Source: Rhopalosiphum padi
Lineage: Eukaryota > Arthropoda > Insecta > Hemiptera > Aphididae
Direction of reading: 5' to 3'
DNA length: 64,000 nucleotides
Assembly: GCF_020882245.1 (NCBI RefSeq)
Contig: NC_083600.1
Span: 41,883,019-41,947,018 of the forward strand
The position numbers were made by a program, and so were the translations under genes. Position 1 is the stretch's first letter, and each line of letters starts with the position of its first letter. This document shows positions 25,831 to 39,120 of this stretch, piece after piece. The notes beneath the pieces were generated by a model. The model worked only from the letters and a program-made list of their open reading frames with translations, made no database searches and was not told the DNA's origin.

Positions 25831-28800
25831 TGAAGATATAATCCCTAACTAAATGTCACTTATGAGTGACTTCTTCATCTAACCTTAATTACATGCCCAT
25901 TTATCATATATACTTATTATGCACTATATATCTAAGATTTTATACAGATGCAAGGTAGGTAACTATAATTATACAAATAAAATATGAATAAATAAATATT
26001 ACAAAGTAAAACATTTTTTTTTTTTAATATCATATACTCATTACTCATATTATACCCACGATCTTATATTCAATTACTCAATAGTTTTTTTTCTATAAGC
26101 ATTTACATTTAAAAATCTTGACGAGTGGAATTGTTTCTATTTTTTTTTTTTTTTTGGTGGTAATGTTTACTTAAATAATAATATTTACTTACAATATTTA
26201 TTCTTTATAGCGATTAATGGTCTATCACAAAACCATACCCTCTCATACAACACGCCACATCATTTTTTAAAACCAAAATAGTATAGATAATTTTTTTTAT
26301 TTAATTTTAATAACAAATATTAGTATTTTTTAAATAAAATTCTATAAAGAATGAAAATTCAAATTTGGTTATTATTTGTAAAAGTATAGTTATTATTAAA
26401 GATAATTTAAATTTAAAATTTTTTTAGAGCATTTATCACTATGATAATTAGTAATATTTTTTAATATAATTATAACATTGTATTGTCACGCTACTTGTTA
26501 AACTGACTAATTATCAGATTTAAAGGTAAAAATAATAGGTTAAGCCCATGTTGGATTTTTAATGTTTTAATTTTGAAACAAGTTATGAGCATTTTAAAAT
26601 AGTAAATTATTACAAATTGTATAATGCGTATAACTTTTTTCAAAATTAAAATATCAAAAAAACCTTACTCGGGTATTAACAAATATTTTTACCTTTAAAT
26701 TTAATAATTGATAAATTCATTTTTATATTGAAAATAACACGTCAAATGATTTCTCTGAACGTAAAGTAGGTATATTATGTTATGTATGGAAAGATTAGTA
26801 AGACAGTGAATAAACAACACTACGTCATAATATGGGTATGACGTCCTCTTAATAACAATTATTGCCCATGCAATAACCAAAATCATATTTAAATACAAAT
26901 CAATTCAATGATTGTAATTTTGCTGAATAGTCATAATTAGCACAAATATATACCAATAATTAACTAAAAAATACACAGTTGAAAATTAGTTTGTATATAT
27001 TGTATACAATTTCAAAAAGCGCTAGACTCAATGCGACGGCCTGCTCTAGGAATGGCTCTGATTTGGTCCTATAATAATTGACTATGTTTAGTATCTAGTA
27101 TCCCTAGTCTAGTCTTGTCTAGACACCAATAAAATGGACCACACCTACTCTAAAATTTAAATGTTTATAGATAATAAATATAATACTATTCGTTTAATAT
27201 TTAATTTATAAATTATAAAATATAATAAAATAATACCTGTTACAGAATAAAAAAATATAGTTAGCCATTAAAAGTAGTTTAAAATCAGTCCTACTGTGTG
27301 GCCCGTATAATACAGAGATCACTCTGTATGTAATTTCTTCTGGTCAGAATATTTTTTTACTGTGTCACGTACTAAATTTACAGTTTTATTTTATAGGTAA
27401 GTACATATAATCTATAATTCCTTAGATTGCATTTCTTATCCTTCGTGTAAAATGTTTCTCCAAATATTATACCTACGAGATTTACAATGTAATTATAGTC
27501 ATTATATATCATGTATCGATTATGATATATTTTAGGCCAATCTATTAATTACAAAAAAAATCCCCGATTTAAAAAATAAAGATATGATTCATTGTCTTCT
27601 ATGAGAATATTATTATATTTTATATTATATGGGTTGCTAAAGAACTATAAAATCAAAATTCACTAATTTACAATGTACAAATTACACGTCGATATTATAT
27701 GTAATTAATATTGTATATATGATGCAGGTTAATGGCACGTATATCATATACGCATCAAATATTTAAATAAGTTTATGGTTGTACTTTCTTAATTCATTAC
27801 AAAATCTTATTTTACTTAAAAATCATACGATGTTTTGTTAAAATATTTAAGAAGTGATATTGGTTGAAGCATTGTTTTCCCATTCAACACCTCATCGATT
27901 TGTCTTGCAACTTATAAAAGTATAATAGCAATGCATAAAGGATTAATTATACACAATATATTCTAAATAAATATTGTTATTTCCATAACAATAATATAAT
28001 AATAGACCCATTTACCAATGGTCCTCCGGGCAAATGCTGTTCGTTATAGATTAACAAATCATAGATCGCAATATTGCATTGTCCTCAAAATCTAAACTAG
28101 TAAAAACAAGGTCACTATGCTTGGCATGGAAATAAAATGGACGGTTTACCCTTTACTATTCGGATATCGTGATATATTAAAAATAAAATTGTTGCATTCA
28201 ACTTGAATCTACGTAGGCATTAGGTATATTTTATCTTAAAATTGGAGTTATATTATTATTTATTTTAAGAATATATAGACACTTACTCTATGGAGTTAGG
28301 TACCTATACTTTATGTCTTTATTCAGTTGTCAAAATAATTTTAGTTGGTTATGTCAGTCAATACGTCACGTTGGTACTTAGTACTTACTATATACATAAT
28401 AAAACGCAGAACAAGGTTCCGAGAGATTTTTCCTTTTTTAGTATTTTTATGAAACGCCTACTCTTCGAGTCAAAATGACGATTACCACGATTATAAAAAA
28501 TCGTGATGATTACCAAGCATATTATTATTTATTATTATATTATATGATAAAATATTTTCATTAAAATTACTTATGGTTTCTCCGTGACGTGTTTCAATAA
28601 GTATCATGATATATACTCACTCGTATAGTCTCTCACTCTAGTTATACATGATGATATATGCACTTTTAACATAAGACACTATATAATAACTAACGTTTTT
28701 GAAAAAAAAAACATTAAAAATATTACCTTTATATCTTTTATTAGGTATTTACGTATTATTCTTATAATTTTTTAAGTTTTTCTTTTTTAATCACAATATA

Positions 28801-29174
28801 TTAATTTTATATTTTGATGTACGATATTCTTTAAAGTGTTTTGTCATATAAAATCAAATTTCAAACATGTAGTTAAACTGTTATATAGTTAGTTATCAGT
28901 TATAACTTATTAACTTTTCGAAGTAAAAAGTGACAGCCATACGTATGATTTACGCGTTCCTACCGTAGGGACTATTCGGTATTTGCGTTAAAATAATTGC
29001 CCAATTTACAGTAAACTTTCTGTATACCTAACTGACATTCCTAAAATATGAAAATGGACAATATATGGTGTCCATATTACAAAGACTTTTAGCGCTTTTC
29101 ACAATAAAAATTATTTACACGCAATTATAATCAGATGGGACGTTGGACATTGTATGCGCTTTATAAAAGGGTTG
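25831..29174. other. AT-rich intergenic DNA
   Basis: About 3.3 kb with homopolymer tracts and no supported gene. TAGGTACCTA occurs at 28297. Confidence 0.5.
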
Positions 29175-29751
29175 CTACTGTTGGACAACGTTGGTAAGTT
29201 ATTTTAAAAAAAAAGTAACCGAGCTTAGTTATTAATTATACAAAAAGCAAAAATATAATTATAATATCATTGGTAAATCATTAAATATTATTAAATCTTC
29301 TAAAAAAGAGTAAAGGTTCCAGTTATTATAATAACGCTCAATTTCAATATTTGGGGTTCTAAAAAGCAGGTTTGCAAATTCATGAAAAGAAAAGTATGCA
29401 TGTTCATCTTCTTAACATGGATTCAACTGAGTGGGTGATTATACAAATACTCAATGAAAGTCAATTTAAGATTAAAGACGATTTTTAGCTACTTCTTTTT
29501 AGAAGTTAAATCTTTAAAAATTAGTTGGTCTGTCTTACCTTTAGGTACCTACAAATTACGCAGGTACTATCGTTGGTTTTAGACAAGTTAATTAAAACTT
29601 TTTTTACAGAATTAATAAAGATGTAACTCTTTATTATAAAAAGTTACCTATAAAATATTGAACGTAGTTACTTTAGCATTACTTCAATAATAAAGTTACC
29701 CTTACGTTATTCGAAAAATTAACTAAATACCTACGTTACTGCCCAACATTG
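29175..29751. mobile_element. Possible hAT-like element with TGTTGGGCA-type ends
   Basis: The left end TACTGTTGGACAACGTTGG and the right end, on the other strand CAATGTTGGGCAGTAACG, resemble the widespread CAGTGTTGGGCAGTAAC termini of hAT-related miniature elements. Subterminal AAGTAAC/AAGTTAC words, typical of that group, are present near both ends. No protein frame is present and no clean 8-bp target duplication was found, so exact borders are uncertain. Confidence 0.45.
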
Positions 29752-29923
29752 CTATTGGAATACTGGAATATATAATATCGGAAATCCAAAAAAATTGACT
29801 ATGGCTAAATTAACTGAAAAGATGTGAATGTAAGTGTACATTTTCTCAGATGTGAAAAAAAAAAACACCAATGAATTATAGATATGGTCATGTGGGAATT
29901 GGTCAATGAAAGTGGTTTTAGAG

Positions 29924-30028
29924 GTTACTATGGTAACGTAATTATATTTTTCACTGGTTGCTTGGGGCAACCTAGGTACTGTAATGCGAAATTAATATTA
30001 TATTTTGCATCGGTTACTAGGGACAACC
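29924..30028. promoter_or_regulatory. Cluster of three X-box-like palindromes
   Basis: Three imperfect palindromes of RFX X-box form lie within 105 bases: GTTACTATGGTAAC (29924-29937), GGTTGCTTGGGGCAACC (29956-29972) and GGTTACTAGGGACAACC (30012-30028). The second and third are each followed by CTAGGTAC or CTTGGTAC and sit 56 bases apart, suggesting a local duplication. The known X-box consensus is two GTTRCC/GGYAAC half sites with a short spacer. Binding is inferred; the cluster could instead be part of a repeat, since a transposon-like element ends only 170 bases to the left. Confidence 0.35.
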
Positions 30029-30970
30029 TTGGTACAATAAAGAAAAATACCTAGGTTAGAAAAAATTAATATTGTACCTAGCCCGAAAACATGTCTATGT
30101 TAAAAACAAATTAGTATTTGTTCTATAGTAATTCTAGGTAATTGTTACCATATTGATTTCCCTATTAAATAACTGCGGAAAAAATAATTCCATATTTAAG
30201 ATTAAGTGTAAGTGTAACACATAATAATAATGTATTCACAAGATTTCAATGTCGGTGCATAATTTAAAAACAAACAAATAATATATTATACTTTAGTCAT
30301 ATAGTATAATGGAAAATTTGCATCAAAATATACCTAATTATAATACATTATAACAGTACAGATATTATTATAATATATAATGTACAATTTCGCAAAATCG
30401 CATATATGAGCTTATTTTTTCAGGAGTTTGTTTTTTCGCGGTCAGAATTTCCGCGGAGTTATTTTTTCACGGAATCGTTTTTATCTTAACGTTATCACGC
30501 GTATAATATATTAATAATATTATGTATAATATTATGTACCTAATTTGTGTTAACGCCGCTGTCCATACATCGATTTTGTTTACTTTGCATACTTAATAAT
30601 AAGTCACACTGCACACGTTGTGCATGTCTATAATGCGCATGTCATAATATCAAAATAATATATAATTATTATATTATAAAGTCGTTCGGATCAGTTCTAG
30701 ATATATATATATAGGTAGGTACGGCGCGTACATAATATATAATGTATATAATCGTAATAGCAATATCGTGTTGAGGAACGACGCGGCGGAGTAGGCCCCG
30801 ACGAGAACATAATATATTATATTATAATCTACAGCGTAGGTAAGTACCTATATACATGATAATAATATTATAATAAACACGCCGTCGATCCGACCGCACC
30901 GGCGTGGAAATGCATAAGGTGCACTATAATAACATTACTATATAATAACATTATCATCATAACACAATAA

Positions 30971-30994
30971 CACACACACACACACACACACACA
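30971..30994. repeat. (CA)12 microsatellite
   Basis: Twelve uninterrupted CA units within the GC island region. Confidence 0.9.
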
Positions 30995-31406
30995 GCCATA
31001 GGTAGCGCATTATAATAAATTGACATTATGCACCTGCAATACCTGTGTGCACATAATAATATAATATATAATATATAATATAAATGTATTATTATATTTT
31101 AATAACGTCTGCATCGGCGTGTACGTTAACCCTGAGTCGCGTTCATTACTATGCCGGGCGAGATCCGATCGGACGACCTTCCGACAACCGGTATTTACGC
31201 GTTTACACAAGAATCTCCGCTTGTCGCGGAGCGCATTACGCGATATTTCGGCGTCGTCGTCCGACCGAGCTTAGGGGATGTTCGCGTCGAGGGACCGCAA
31301 ACTGGCATTGGGACACCACGCCGCCCCGTACGCCTCCCATTGTGTCTTCCGTCCGTATGCATATATTACATATTATTATACGTATAGTAGGTGTATAATA
31401 TAATAC

Positions 31407-31448
31407 CTGTATCACGGACACCCGCATGTTGTCGTCGAGTTCGGCCAT
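31407..31448 (-). other. Candidate first coding exon (MAELDDNMRVSVIQ)
   Basis: On the - strand an ATG in the strong context GCGGCATGG opens 14 codons, MAELDDNMRVSVIQ, and then reaches CAG before GTATTA, an acceptable splice donor. The peptide has balanced composition, unlike the low-complexity frames nearby. Without splicing the frame runs on to 31236 through a poorly protein-like stretch. No second exon was found to the left and the peptide was not recognised. Confidence 0.25.
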
Positions 31449-31551
31449 GCCGCGATATTATATGTAATGTACAGATGGCTGCAGGTAAGGTGTATTATCA
31501 TAATAATATTATATTGTACATAGGTGTATAATGTATATATAATGTGATTAC

Positions 31552-31580
31552 GTTATTATTATTATTATTTTTTTTTTTTT
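31552..31580. repeat. (ATT)n and poly-T tract
   Basis: ATT triplets run directly into about 13 T residues. Confidence 0.8.
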
Positions 31581-31609
31581 CGGTTTACTTCCGAGGTGTA
31601 CATTAGAAC

Positions 31610-31636
31610 GCCGCCGCCGCCGCCGTCGTCGTCGTC
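31610..31636. repeat. CCG/TCG triplet tract
   Basis: About five CCG units followed by four TCG units inside the GC island. Confidence 0.85.
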
Positions 31637-32060
31637 ATATGGTAATGTCCGACGCGCGAGTATAATATTATTACGATTCTTGAATCGACAATTGAATAAC
31701 ATATATTATATCCTTTGGTTTGGGCGAAGGTGAAACTGCTGCGTGTAATAATATAATGATATGATATTATGGTATAGAGTATGGTTTATACGCGATGTAT
31801 CATAAAGCGGGTATTATATGTATATATACGAGTACTGTTTGCGTATATGGTTTTAAAAAACAGATTTTAGTCCTTCGCGGGGTGAACGCGTTTTGTGCGT
31901 GACGCCTTCTACAAAATAATACAATGACGTATGACGAATAGTAACAATTGGGAAAGGACCGACCGATGAATCGATAAAATGATGATATGTTTGACACTTA
32001 CCAGACGAGACAGTGATGAGAGATCGTCTCGATTCCAGTTCATTTTGATTCCGCGAATTA

Positions 32061-35000
32061 TACGCCTATATGATGTCTCATCGGGTTTTTACGTCAATTA
32101 AATTATTCTCAACCGCGTCTATTCTATAATCTATATACTAAATCAGTTTAAACTTTAAAACTTTTAAAATAGATTCTCAAACTATAGTTACCAATTTTGG
32201 TACAACTTATCTAACTAACAGTATATCATTATGTGATTCGAAACATTTAATGACGTACGTTTACGATTTGTTCTTTATATTGTTTGTATTTACAATAATT
32301 TTATCCTACACTTAATTTAAAAAATAGTGAGAATACTGTTTATTTTTTTATTTTTTAACTTTTTATCTGACAATTTAATAATGCAAGGTTAGACATTTTA
32401 TTGCACTATTGAGCTATGAGCTATAGTTCTAAGTTAAAATTTGAATTAAATTAAAATTGTTTAATTTTCATAAATTTCTACTATACAATTTAGGTACTAT
32501 ACCTTGGTATTATAAGTAATTTATATTTTTTTAATATATTTAGGTTTATGTAATGTGCAATTTATATAGGAGATTTCAGGTTTTGAGACCTTGTATTACG
32601 TTACTCATTCATAGGTTTTATCATATTTATTAATTCACTGAATGAATAACTTGATATTAGGTATATTAACTTCCTGTGAAGGGATTGGAAAGTGTTATAA
32701 ACATTCAACTTTTAAACTCCTCGAATTTGATATTTAAAACATACCTACATAAAACATTAAAAAAAAAAAACCATTTATTTAGATTTATTTTATTTCATTA
32801 ATAATTAAGTAATAAATACAAAAATAAATAATATTGTACAATGAACACATTATTTTACACAATAAAATGTCTAAAACAATCACAATATACAATTAACATA
32901 TTTAATTTTATTATAGTTAATTAATTAGTAATAATTTAAATTTAATATCAATAATTTTTTTATTTTTCAAGAAATTTAATTTTTACATTTATAATGCTTA
33001 GAAGTTTATTAAAATATTGATAATACCTATATATTTTAAGCTATTTAAAACATTTTCAATAAACATTAAAAAAGTTCATAACAACCAAAACGTCGTTTTA
33101 AAATTTAAACGAATAAATGTTATTGTTTTGGTTTATTTAAAACGGGGTAGGAAAAATCTATATTTTAGAAATTTGTTTATGGATTATTCATTATTGTTAT
33201 TGTTATCAAACGTACAACAGAACAATATAATACTGCAGATAACCAGTTAATTTTATTTAAGCGCAGAAGTAAATTACGTGATATTATGTATGATTATAAT
33301 TATAATGCTCAATATTATTAAACAAGGATAGGATATAATATATACCTAGATATACGGTATATACATTATACAATAATAAGAAAAACAAATTTTCATATTT
33401 TTATACGGAATAGGTACACTTATTTTTGATTGATTACTTATTCTGGTATTATGTAAGCATGGTATACATTTCAAAATTATTGTTTTTTCCGTCTTTTGTT
33501 TTATAAAATTACCCAATTTCAATTTCTATGTCCTGAGAATTCAATACAAGGTTAATCATAATAACAGGACAAAAGATAATTATTACTAATTAGGTAATAT
33601 ACTATTAAGTGATGAAAATTTTTTATGGAAGTGAAACTTGCTACGATTTTTTTTAGTATAATAGTGAATTATAGACCTTTCCCCTGAATGTTTAGAGCTC
33701 CACTTGATGTTAATATTTAAGCTACATGTATTATAATCTGATTTATAATTTATCATATATTTAGCTATGTTTAGTGCTTACATAATGTTGTATCTTTTTA
33801 TATCAAAAACAAGGTTTTAAAAATGTATTCCAACTTTATATATGAAGTTAAAATATGTATTATTGAAATCTTTTATAATTTAATATTTAGAATACTACTA
33901 TAAGTTAAAATATTTCTATACAATTTTTCTCTGTTAAGTATTTTGGATTAATAGTCACGATAATAGTAAGACATTATAATTTGAGACATAAATAGTATCC
34001 AAATTAATAATTTTTGAAATGAATATTTTAGAAAGTATACCTATTAGGTACTTTATAAAATTAAGTAAGATTACACAGACGATGAGAACTGCGATGGCGT
34101 TCTTTTGACGGGTATAACGCGTGTTGACGGATACTTACGTTATGTAATAATAACGAGCTAAGTGAATTTTCGTAGTATTATTTAATTTGTTTTCTATTAG
34201 TTTATTAATAAAAATATACATTTATCTAAAAAAAAATTATATTTACTTGTATCAGTTGTATCTATAATGGAAAATTATTTTCCCCCTTAAAATATTCCTA
34301 CGGACGTCTTTGAACGGAATGACTTTTATAGAAAACTTCTTTTTCGATTAAACTACCTACACGATGACTACGTTCGTGTTTCATTTAATTAATTAATGTT
34401 TATTAAATTGTATAATGTACTATATACATACAAAATATATACAATTAAATAACAGTGAAATGTTTTCGTAGCTGCAGATAATCAATCGTGGGACTGCATT
34501 ATATGTCCGTTATTGGTAATAGTCTGCTGGGTAATCGCATATGCATATCTACGCATGCATTTTATTAATACTATTTTGAAAAGGCAATTAAATGTTTTTA
34601 TAATGATAAAATACTAAATGGCAAATGGCGATGCTGAAGTATTAAACTTATTACTCATCGACGATCAAATTTGTTAATGATATAAGTATATAACTAACGG
34701 AATTTACGACATCTATAAATGCATCTAATTAGTAGTTAGGCCAAATTCACCACATTATTTGTTTACAGGAAGACGGTCATCAAAATAAAATAAATCGCTA
34801 GTACTTTGCTATTGTTGATCGTTGTGGGTCAAAGTCAAGGACTAATATTGCACAACGTTTTGAGAAACGTTTGTATTTAATATAATCATTAGGCATAAAA
34901 TGAAAACCTTCTAGACGGTTGTAATTAATAAAAGTAGATTTGACATTGAGCTTTGAACTAAATTGGTAAGTTTCAAATTTTATGTAAATTGTTAATAATA

Positions 35001-35769
35001 TATAATGTATATTAGCTTTTTTTTAGATTCTTAGCTAACCAACTATGGATAGTGTTGGTTTTACAATTATGAGTTATACCAATATGTGTTTATTTTTTAC
35101 TTATTTGTGTGAATAGATTTATGGGCAGTATTGTTGTTTTGACCATTTTATATGTCACTTTTATGGTCGGGAACGTTATTTTTAAATACATTAACGCCAA
35201 TTTTTTTTCAAATTTTACTCTGTAGACGCAAAGTATAACCTGTCTACAAATTGGCAAAAAACCACTATTTTTGACAAATTAGTTTTTGTTATACTTTTTA
35301 AAATAGACTTAATTAGTGTTCAAGAAGGGATTTGATATTTTTAATGATCATTTGATAACTTCTATATATTTTCTATTATATATATAACTAAATATATGCT
35401 TCTACTTCAACTTCGAGTTTTTACATAATTTATACAACTAATACTTATACAATTATACAATAAACTTATATTAGTTATATACATAATGTTTTATTTATTT
35501 AATTAGTACATGTATTTTTATAGTGAAATGGAAATGAAAGTTAAGAAATTGTAATTTGTAAGTTAAAAAAGTATTATTTCAATATTTTTGAATATTGGAA
35601 ATTATTTTATAACTTCATTTATTTTTAAAAATAAGAGTTTACCAATTGATGTTGAAGCTCTACCAAATGGTAAATAATATTTAAAAACATGGTTTAAAGT
35701 ATGTGTATAATAATATGGTTTTAATAAACTCTTCTTTTATTAATTATTTATTTATTTTTTATTAATGGT
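32061..35769. other. AT-rich intergenic DNA
   Basis: About 3.7 kb with no supported gene or element. Confidence 0.5.
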
Positions 35770-36180
35770 CTTAATTACAACTTTATATGACCATGCATTA
35801 GTTAAACTTTTAATTAAAATTAATACTACTTTTTATTTCAATAGATTGATTTGTTTTATAAACATTTTGACGTTATCCTCTAGTATTCTGATTTCTGGTT
35901 CGAGCGAGAAAACTAGTTGGTGTCCTATGTACCATGTTAACTGTTAAGTTTAAAACGTTAAGAATTTTATTAGTTGTGGCTTTCACACAGTTAAAATATG
36001 TTGTACTGTTAGGTCAACACTACATAATTCACACATTATGTGATTTTCTCTATTTTAATCTAGTGCCAAATGCATGAAACAGCCTTTCATGTGTTTTATG
36101 ATATGTTAAAACAATTTTTTTTTATTATCGGTGAACGGCGTGGTTAATAATGGATGTATCTACTTATATTTAAATTATAA
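35770..36180 (-). mobile_element. Decayed non-LTR retrotransposon 3' coding end with zinc-knuckle remnant
   Basis: Read on the - strand, NKKKIVLTYHKTHERLFHAF (about 36130-36070) matches the R.E..LTRLRIGHTRLTH.F block that follows RNase H in I/R1/jockey-type LINE ORF2. Next, in another frame, comes IMCELCSVDLTVQHILTV, the C-x2-C-x7-H-x4-C knuckle, with TGA standing where the last Cys would be. A later stretch EPEIRILEDNVKMFIKQINL resembles the C-terminal tail of the same proteins. Frameshifts and several stops show that it is long dead. Clade assignment is from recalled patterns only. Confidence 0.55.
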
Positions 36181-37859
36181 AATTTCGTGTTATTATTCAA
36201 ACCAATTAGATCCTTGTTACAGTATAGAGGTGACGTTAAAAATTAATTATGTCTAGTTAAATAATTTTAACATTTAGTAATCTATATAAATTGTATTTCC
36301 ATATTATATATTAAGATTTGTATCTATACATAAATACAAATAATACCCTTACAATATATATTATGTAATATGTCATTTGTGGACTCACAACGTTGAGTAA
36401 ACATATATATTTTATGTGTAAATAAAAATAGTTAAGAATATTATATGATCTCACATTTGTTTGTATTAAAAAAGATTGTTATGTCTATACTAAGATAACA
36501 AGAATTTAAACTTATTGGATAAGAAAAAAACATACTTAATTGCAGTTATATAATCCATACAATTGACTTATACTCATTAATTTTGATATAATATTATTAA
36601 TACATATTATGGATACATTCATTTTTATAATTATATTAAATTTCTTTTTAATTGTTCTTATTATATAACAATTAATTACGCTTCATTTAATAATAAATAT
36701 TCAAAGTTATTACTTATTGGTAATTGTATTTAGTGTTTAGACATTAAACATGATTTGTAATCATTGTATGTATCGGTAGTGAATAATAATAATAATAATA
36801 ATAATATGTTATTCTTCTCTTAACAGTCTGTAAAAACTTACTTTCAACAATTAAATTAAACAGTCTGGTATGTAACTAAACAATTAAAATGATAAATTGA
36901 ACCGTATATGTTTTGACCAACGGTCATATAGTTATACTGTATAATATACTGGCATATATAATAGTTGTAAAGGACGCATCTTTATGATGTCGTTTCATTA
37001 AACTAAAAAAATATATTCTTTCATATTATTTTAATATTTGTAATATAAATTCTAAATAAATAAGCAACAATACAACGCTATTGTCTAATTAAAATGATTT
37101 TTGATTTTCTTAGAAAACACTTTTTACGATATATATTTATATATATATGTGTATGTGTGTATATACTGATGACCGATGGGTATAGGCAAGCATAGTATAG
37201 TACCTATTATAAATTTATAATATAACAGTTAAATTAAAATTATTTTAATAAGAATTTCAATATAGCATAATATAACAAAATATAATGTTACACTTGATTG
37301 AGGCTCTATATATATGTCTATCTTAATTAGTGTTTTGTAGGACAATATACGTATATGCAATAAAAGTACAATACAGTAATATTATAAGTAAATAAAACAT
37401 TCAAGGGGCGTTATTCCCGCATATTGTGTTGTTTCCGTCTTACTAATACTAATGCATAACAGCAAACTGAGCAAACTTTACGTTAGAATAATCCATTTAG
37501 CATACTTTTTACTCTATTGTGTCGAGCATTTAAGTAAATTGACCTATTATTGTATTATTTGTATTTAAAGATAAAATATCTAGTTTGAAGTTGTTCTTTA
37601 CAACTTTACATACGTTTTTCTAATATTTTAAAATAGATAATGATTTTAAACTATAATAAAAAATGAATATTCATAGTTAAAATACATGATTTCGTCAAAA
37701 TTTGAATTTAAAATGCTTGTAATCGTGCCTATATATTTTAATTATTTTTAAATCTTTATAAATAAAATGTATGTAATATCTTATATTAAATTTTTAAGCT
37801 TTTCGACCTAGTGAAAACATTTTGTTTATCGGTATTTATTTAAATAAACTATTTATCTA
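36181..37859. other. AT-rich intergenic DNA with (AAT)n at 36783-36805
   Basis: No gene is supported. An uninterrupted AAT tract of about seven to eight units is the only distinct feature. Confidence 0.5.
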
Positions 37860-38700
37860 AAAAAAAATATTAAAATTTCAAATATCTATAAATGACTTTA
37901 ACTAGGTAGTCAAAATATTTTGAAAATCGTGTAATTTATAAAAAAAAATGGTAGGTAATAAAAACATTTGGTAAATATTTTAAGTATTGGTTTTTGAACT
38001 ACAAAAAAAAAACAAAAATTGTTTTAGGAGAAATATTTACTATACGGGATCCAATGTAAAAAGTTGAGCTTCAAACGCATATAAAAGAATTTCATTTGAG
38101 TTTCCAGTCGTTTTTTTTTTTAAATAGGCTAAAAATCTTATAATGAACTTTCTATTACATTTTAATGAATTCCTGATTGCAAAATAATTCAAGATTTTAC
38201 AAATTTTGTAAAAATTCTAATTTTAACCACTTAAAAAAAGTATAATTTTTGTTTAAACATTTTAAGAAATTTTTAATTTAAAAACGAACTATTTACGACT
38301 TTACGAGGAACATATTTAATTATTTAAGCATTTTTACACAGTGAATAATTTTTTATCGACATTTAAAAAAAATATGGAAAATTCCAAGTATATAAAATAT
38401 AATCAATATATTTTTTCAAATATAGTATAGTATGTATTTCGTGTTTATAGAGAATAATCATATATGTTTTAGCAAAATATTTCAAGTACCTATGTAATTA
38501 TATCCGTTTTGGAGTTACACTAAAAAAAACAAAATCAATTTTGACAAAAACCGAAGTTGTACAACTTTTTTTCTTGGTTATTTAAAAAAAAATATTGGTA
38601 CCTCTAATTGTGACATATTTAAATTACTAATTAGATCTAATTTTCCATCTAAAACGACCCTCAAAGTTTAAAATGCATGCATTTTTTCGACTACTTATCG
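37860..38700. repeat. Probable AT-rich interspersed repeat
   Basis: This block has a style distinct from its surroundings: dense A and T homopolymers joined by conserved-looking phrases such as GGATCCAATGTAAAAAGTTG, GAGCTTCAAACGC and CCGTTTTGGAGTTACAC. I associate these with long non-coding repeats common in aphid genomes, but only from memory. No second copy was seen in this window and no termini were identified. Confidence 0.35.
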
Positions 38701-39120
38701 TGTATCTATACGTTAAAATAAAAATAGCACATCGATACAATATTTATTATACACTTAGAATCTAAAATGTTAAGTTTTTTTTTCTAAGTTTTAGTTAGTA
38801 GCACTTAAATTTACACAATTATTTTGAATTTAATTATATAGATGACCAATAGTTTAGAGAGCATCAAAAAATTTAGTATTTTAATCGTAGAAATTAAATT
38901 TGAACAAATATGTCTAGCCCGGGTTTTCAAACATTCATGGAGAAATTAAGAATTTCGATAAGCGATAATATTTGATAACAGCACATTATCACAAGTAAAT
39001 AAACATTTTAATAACACATTTTTAAATTTCAATTTTTGTAAAATATTCTTATTTACTTTTTCAAACTTAGAATTTTTTTATGGATCATCTTATTATCTAA
39101 AATCATTTTTCAAGACGGAA

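Larger units (their letters stand above)
30740..32060. promoter_or_regulatory. GC/CpG island, possible promoter and 5' exons
   Basis: CpG-rich blocks (30760-30910, 31130-31450, 31590-31690, 31860-32060) alternate with AT repeats. A possible + strand leader exon ends at GCGTAG before GTAAGTACC (30841). A possible - strand first exon lies at 31407-31448. The island also holds CCG/TCG triplets (31610-31636) and a (CA)12 tract. It most likely marks a gene start, but the direction of transcription is not settled. Confidence 0.35.

Noticed and set aside
31475..31484. + strand ATGGCTGCAG followed by GTAAGG as a first exon
   Set aside because: Only three codons plus one base, and it conflicts with the better-framed - strand candidate 27 bases away.
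33017..33250. A 77-codon + strand frame
   Set aside because: Composition follows the AT-rich background and no start context, domain or splice signal supports it.
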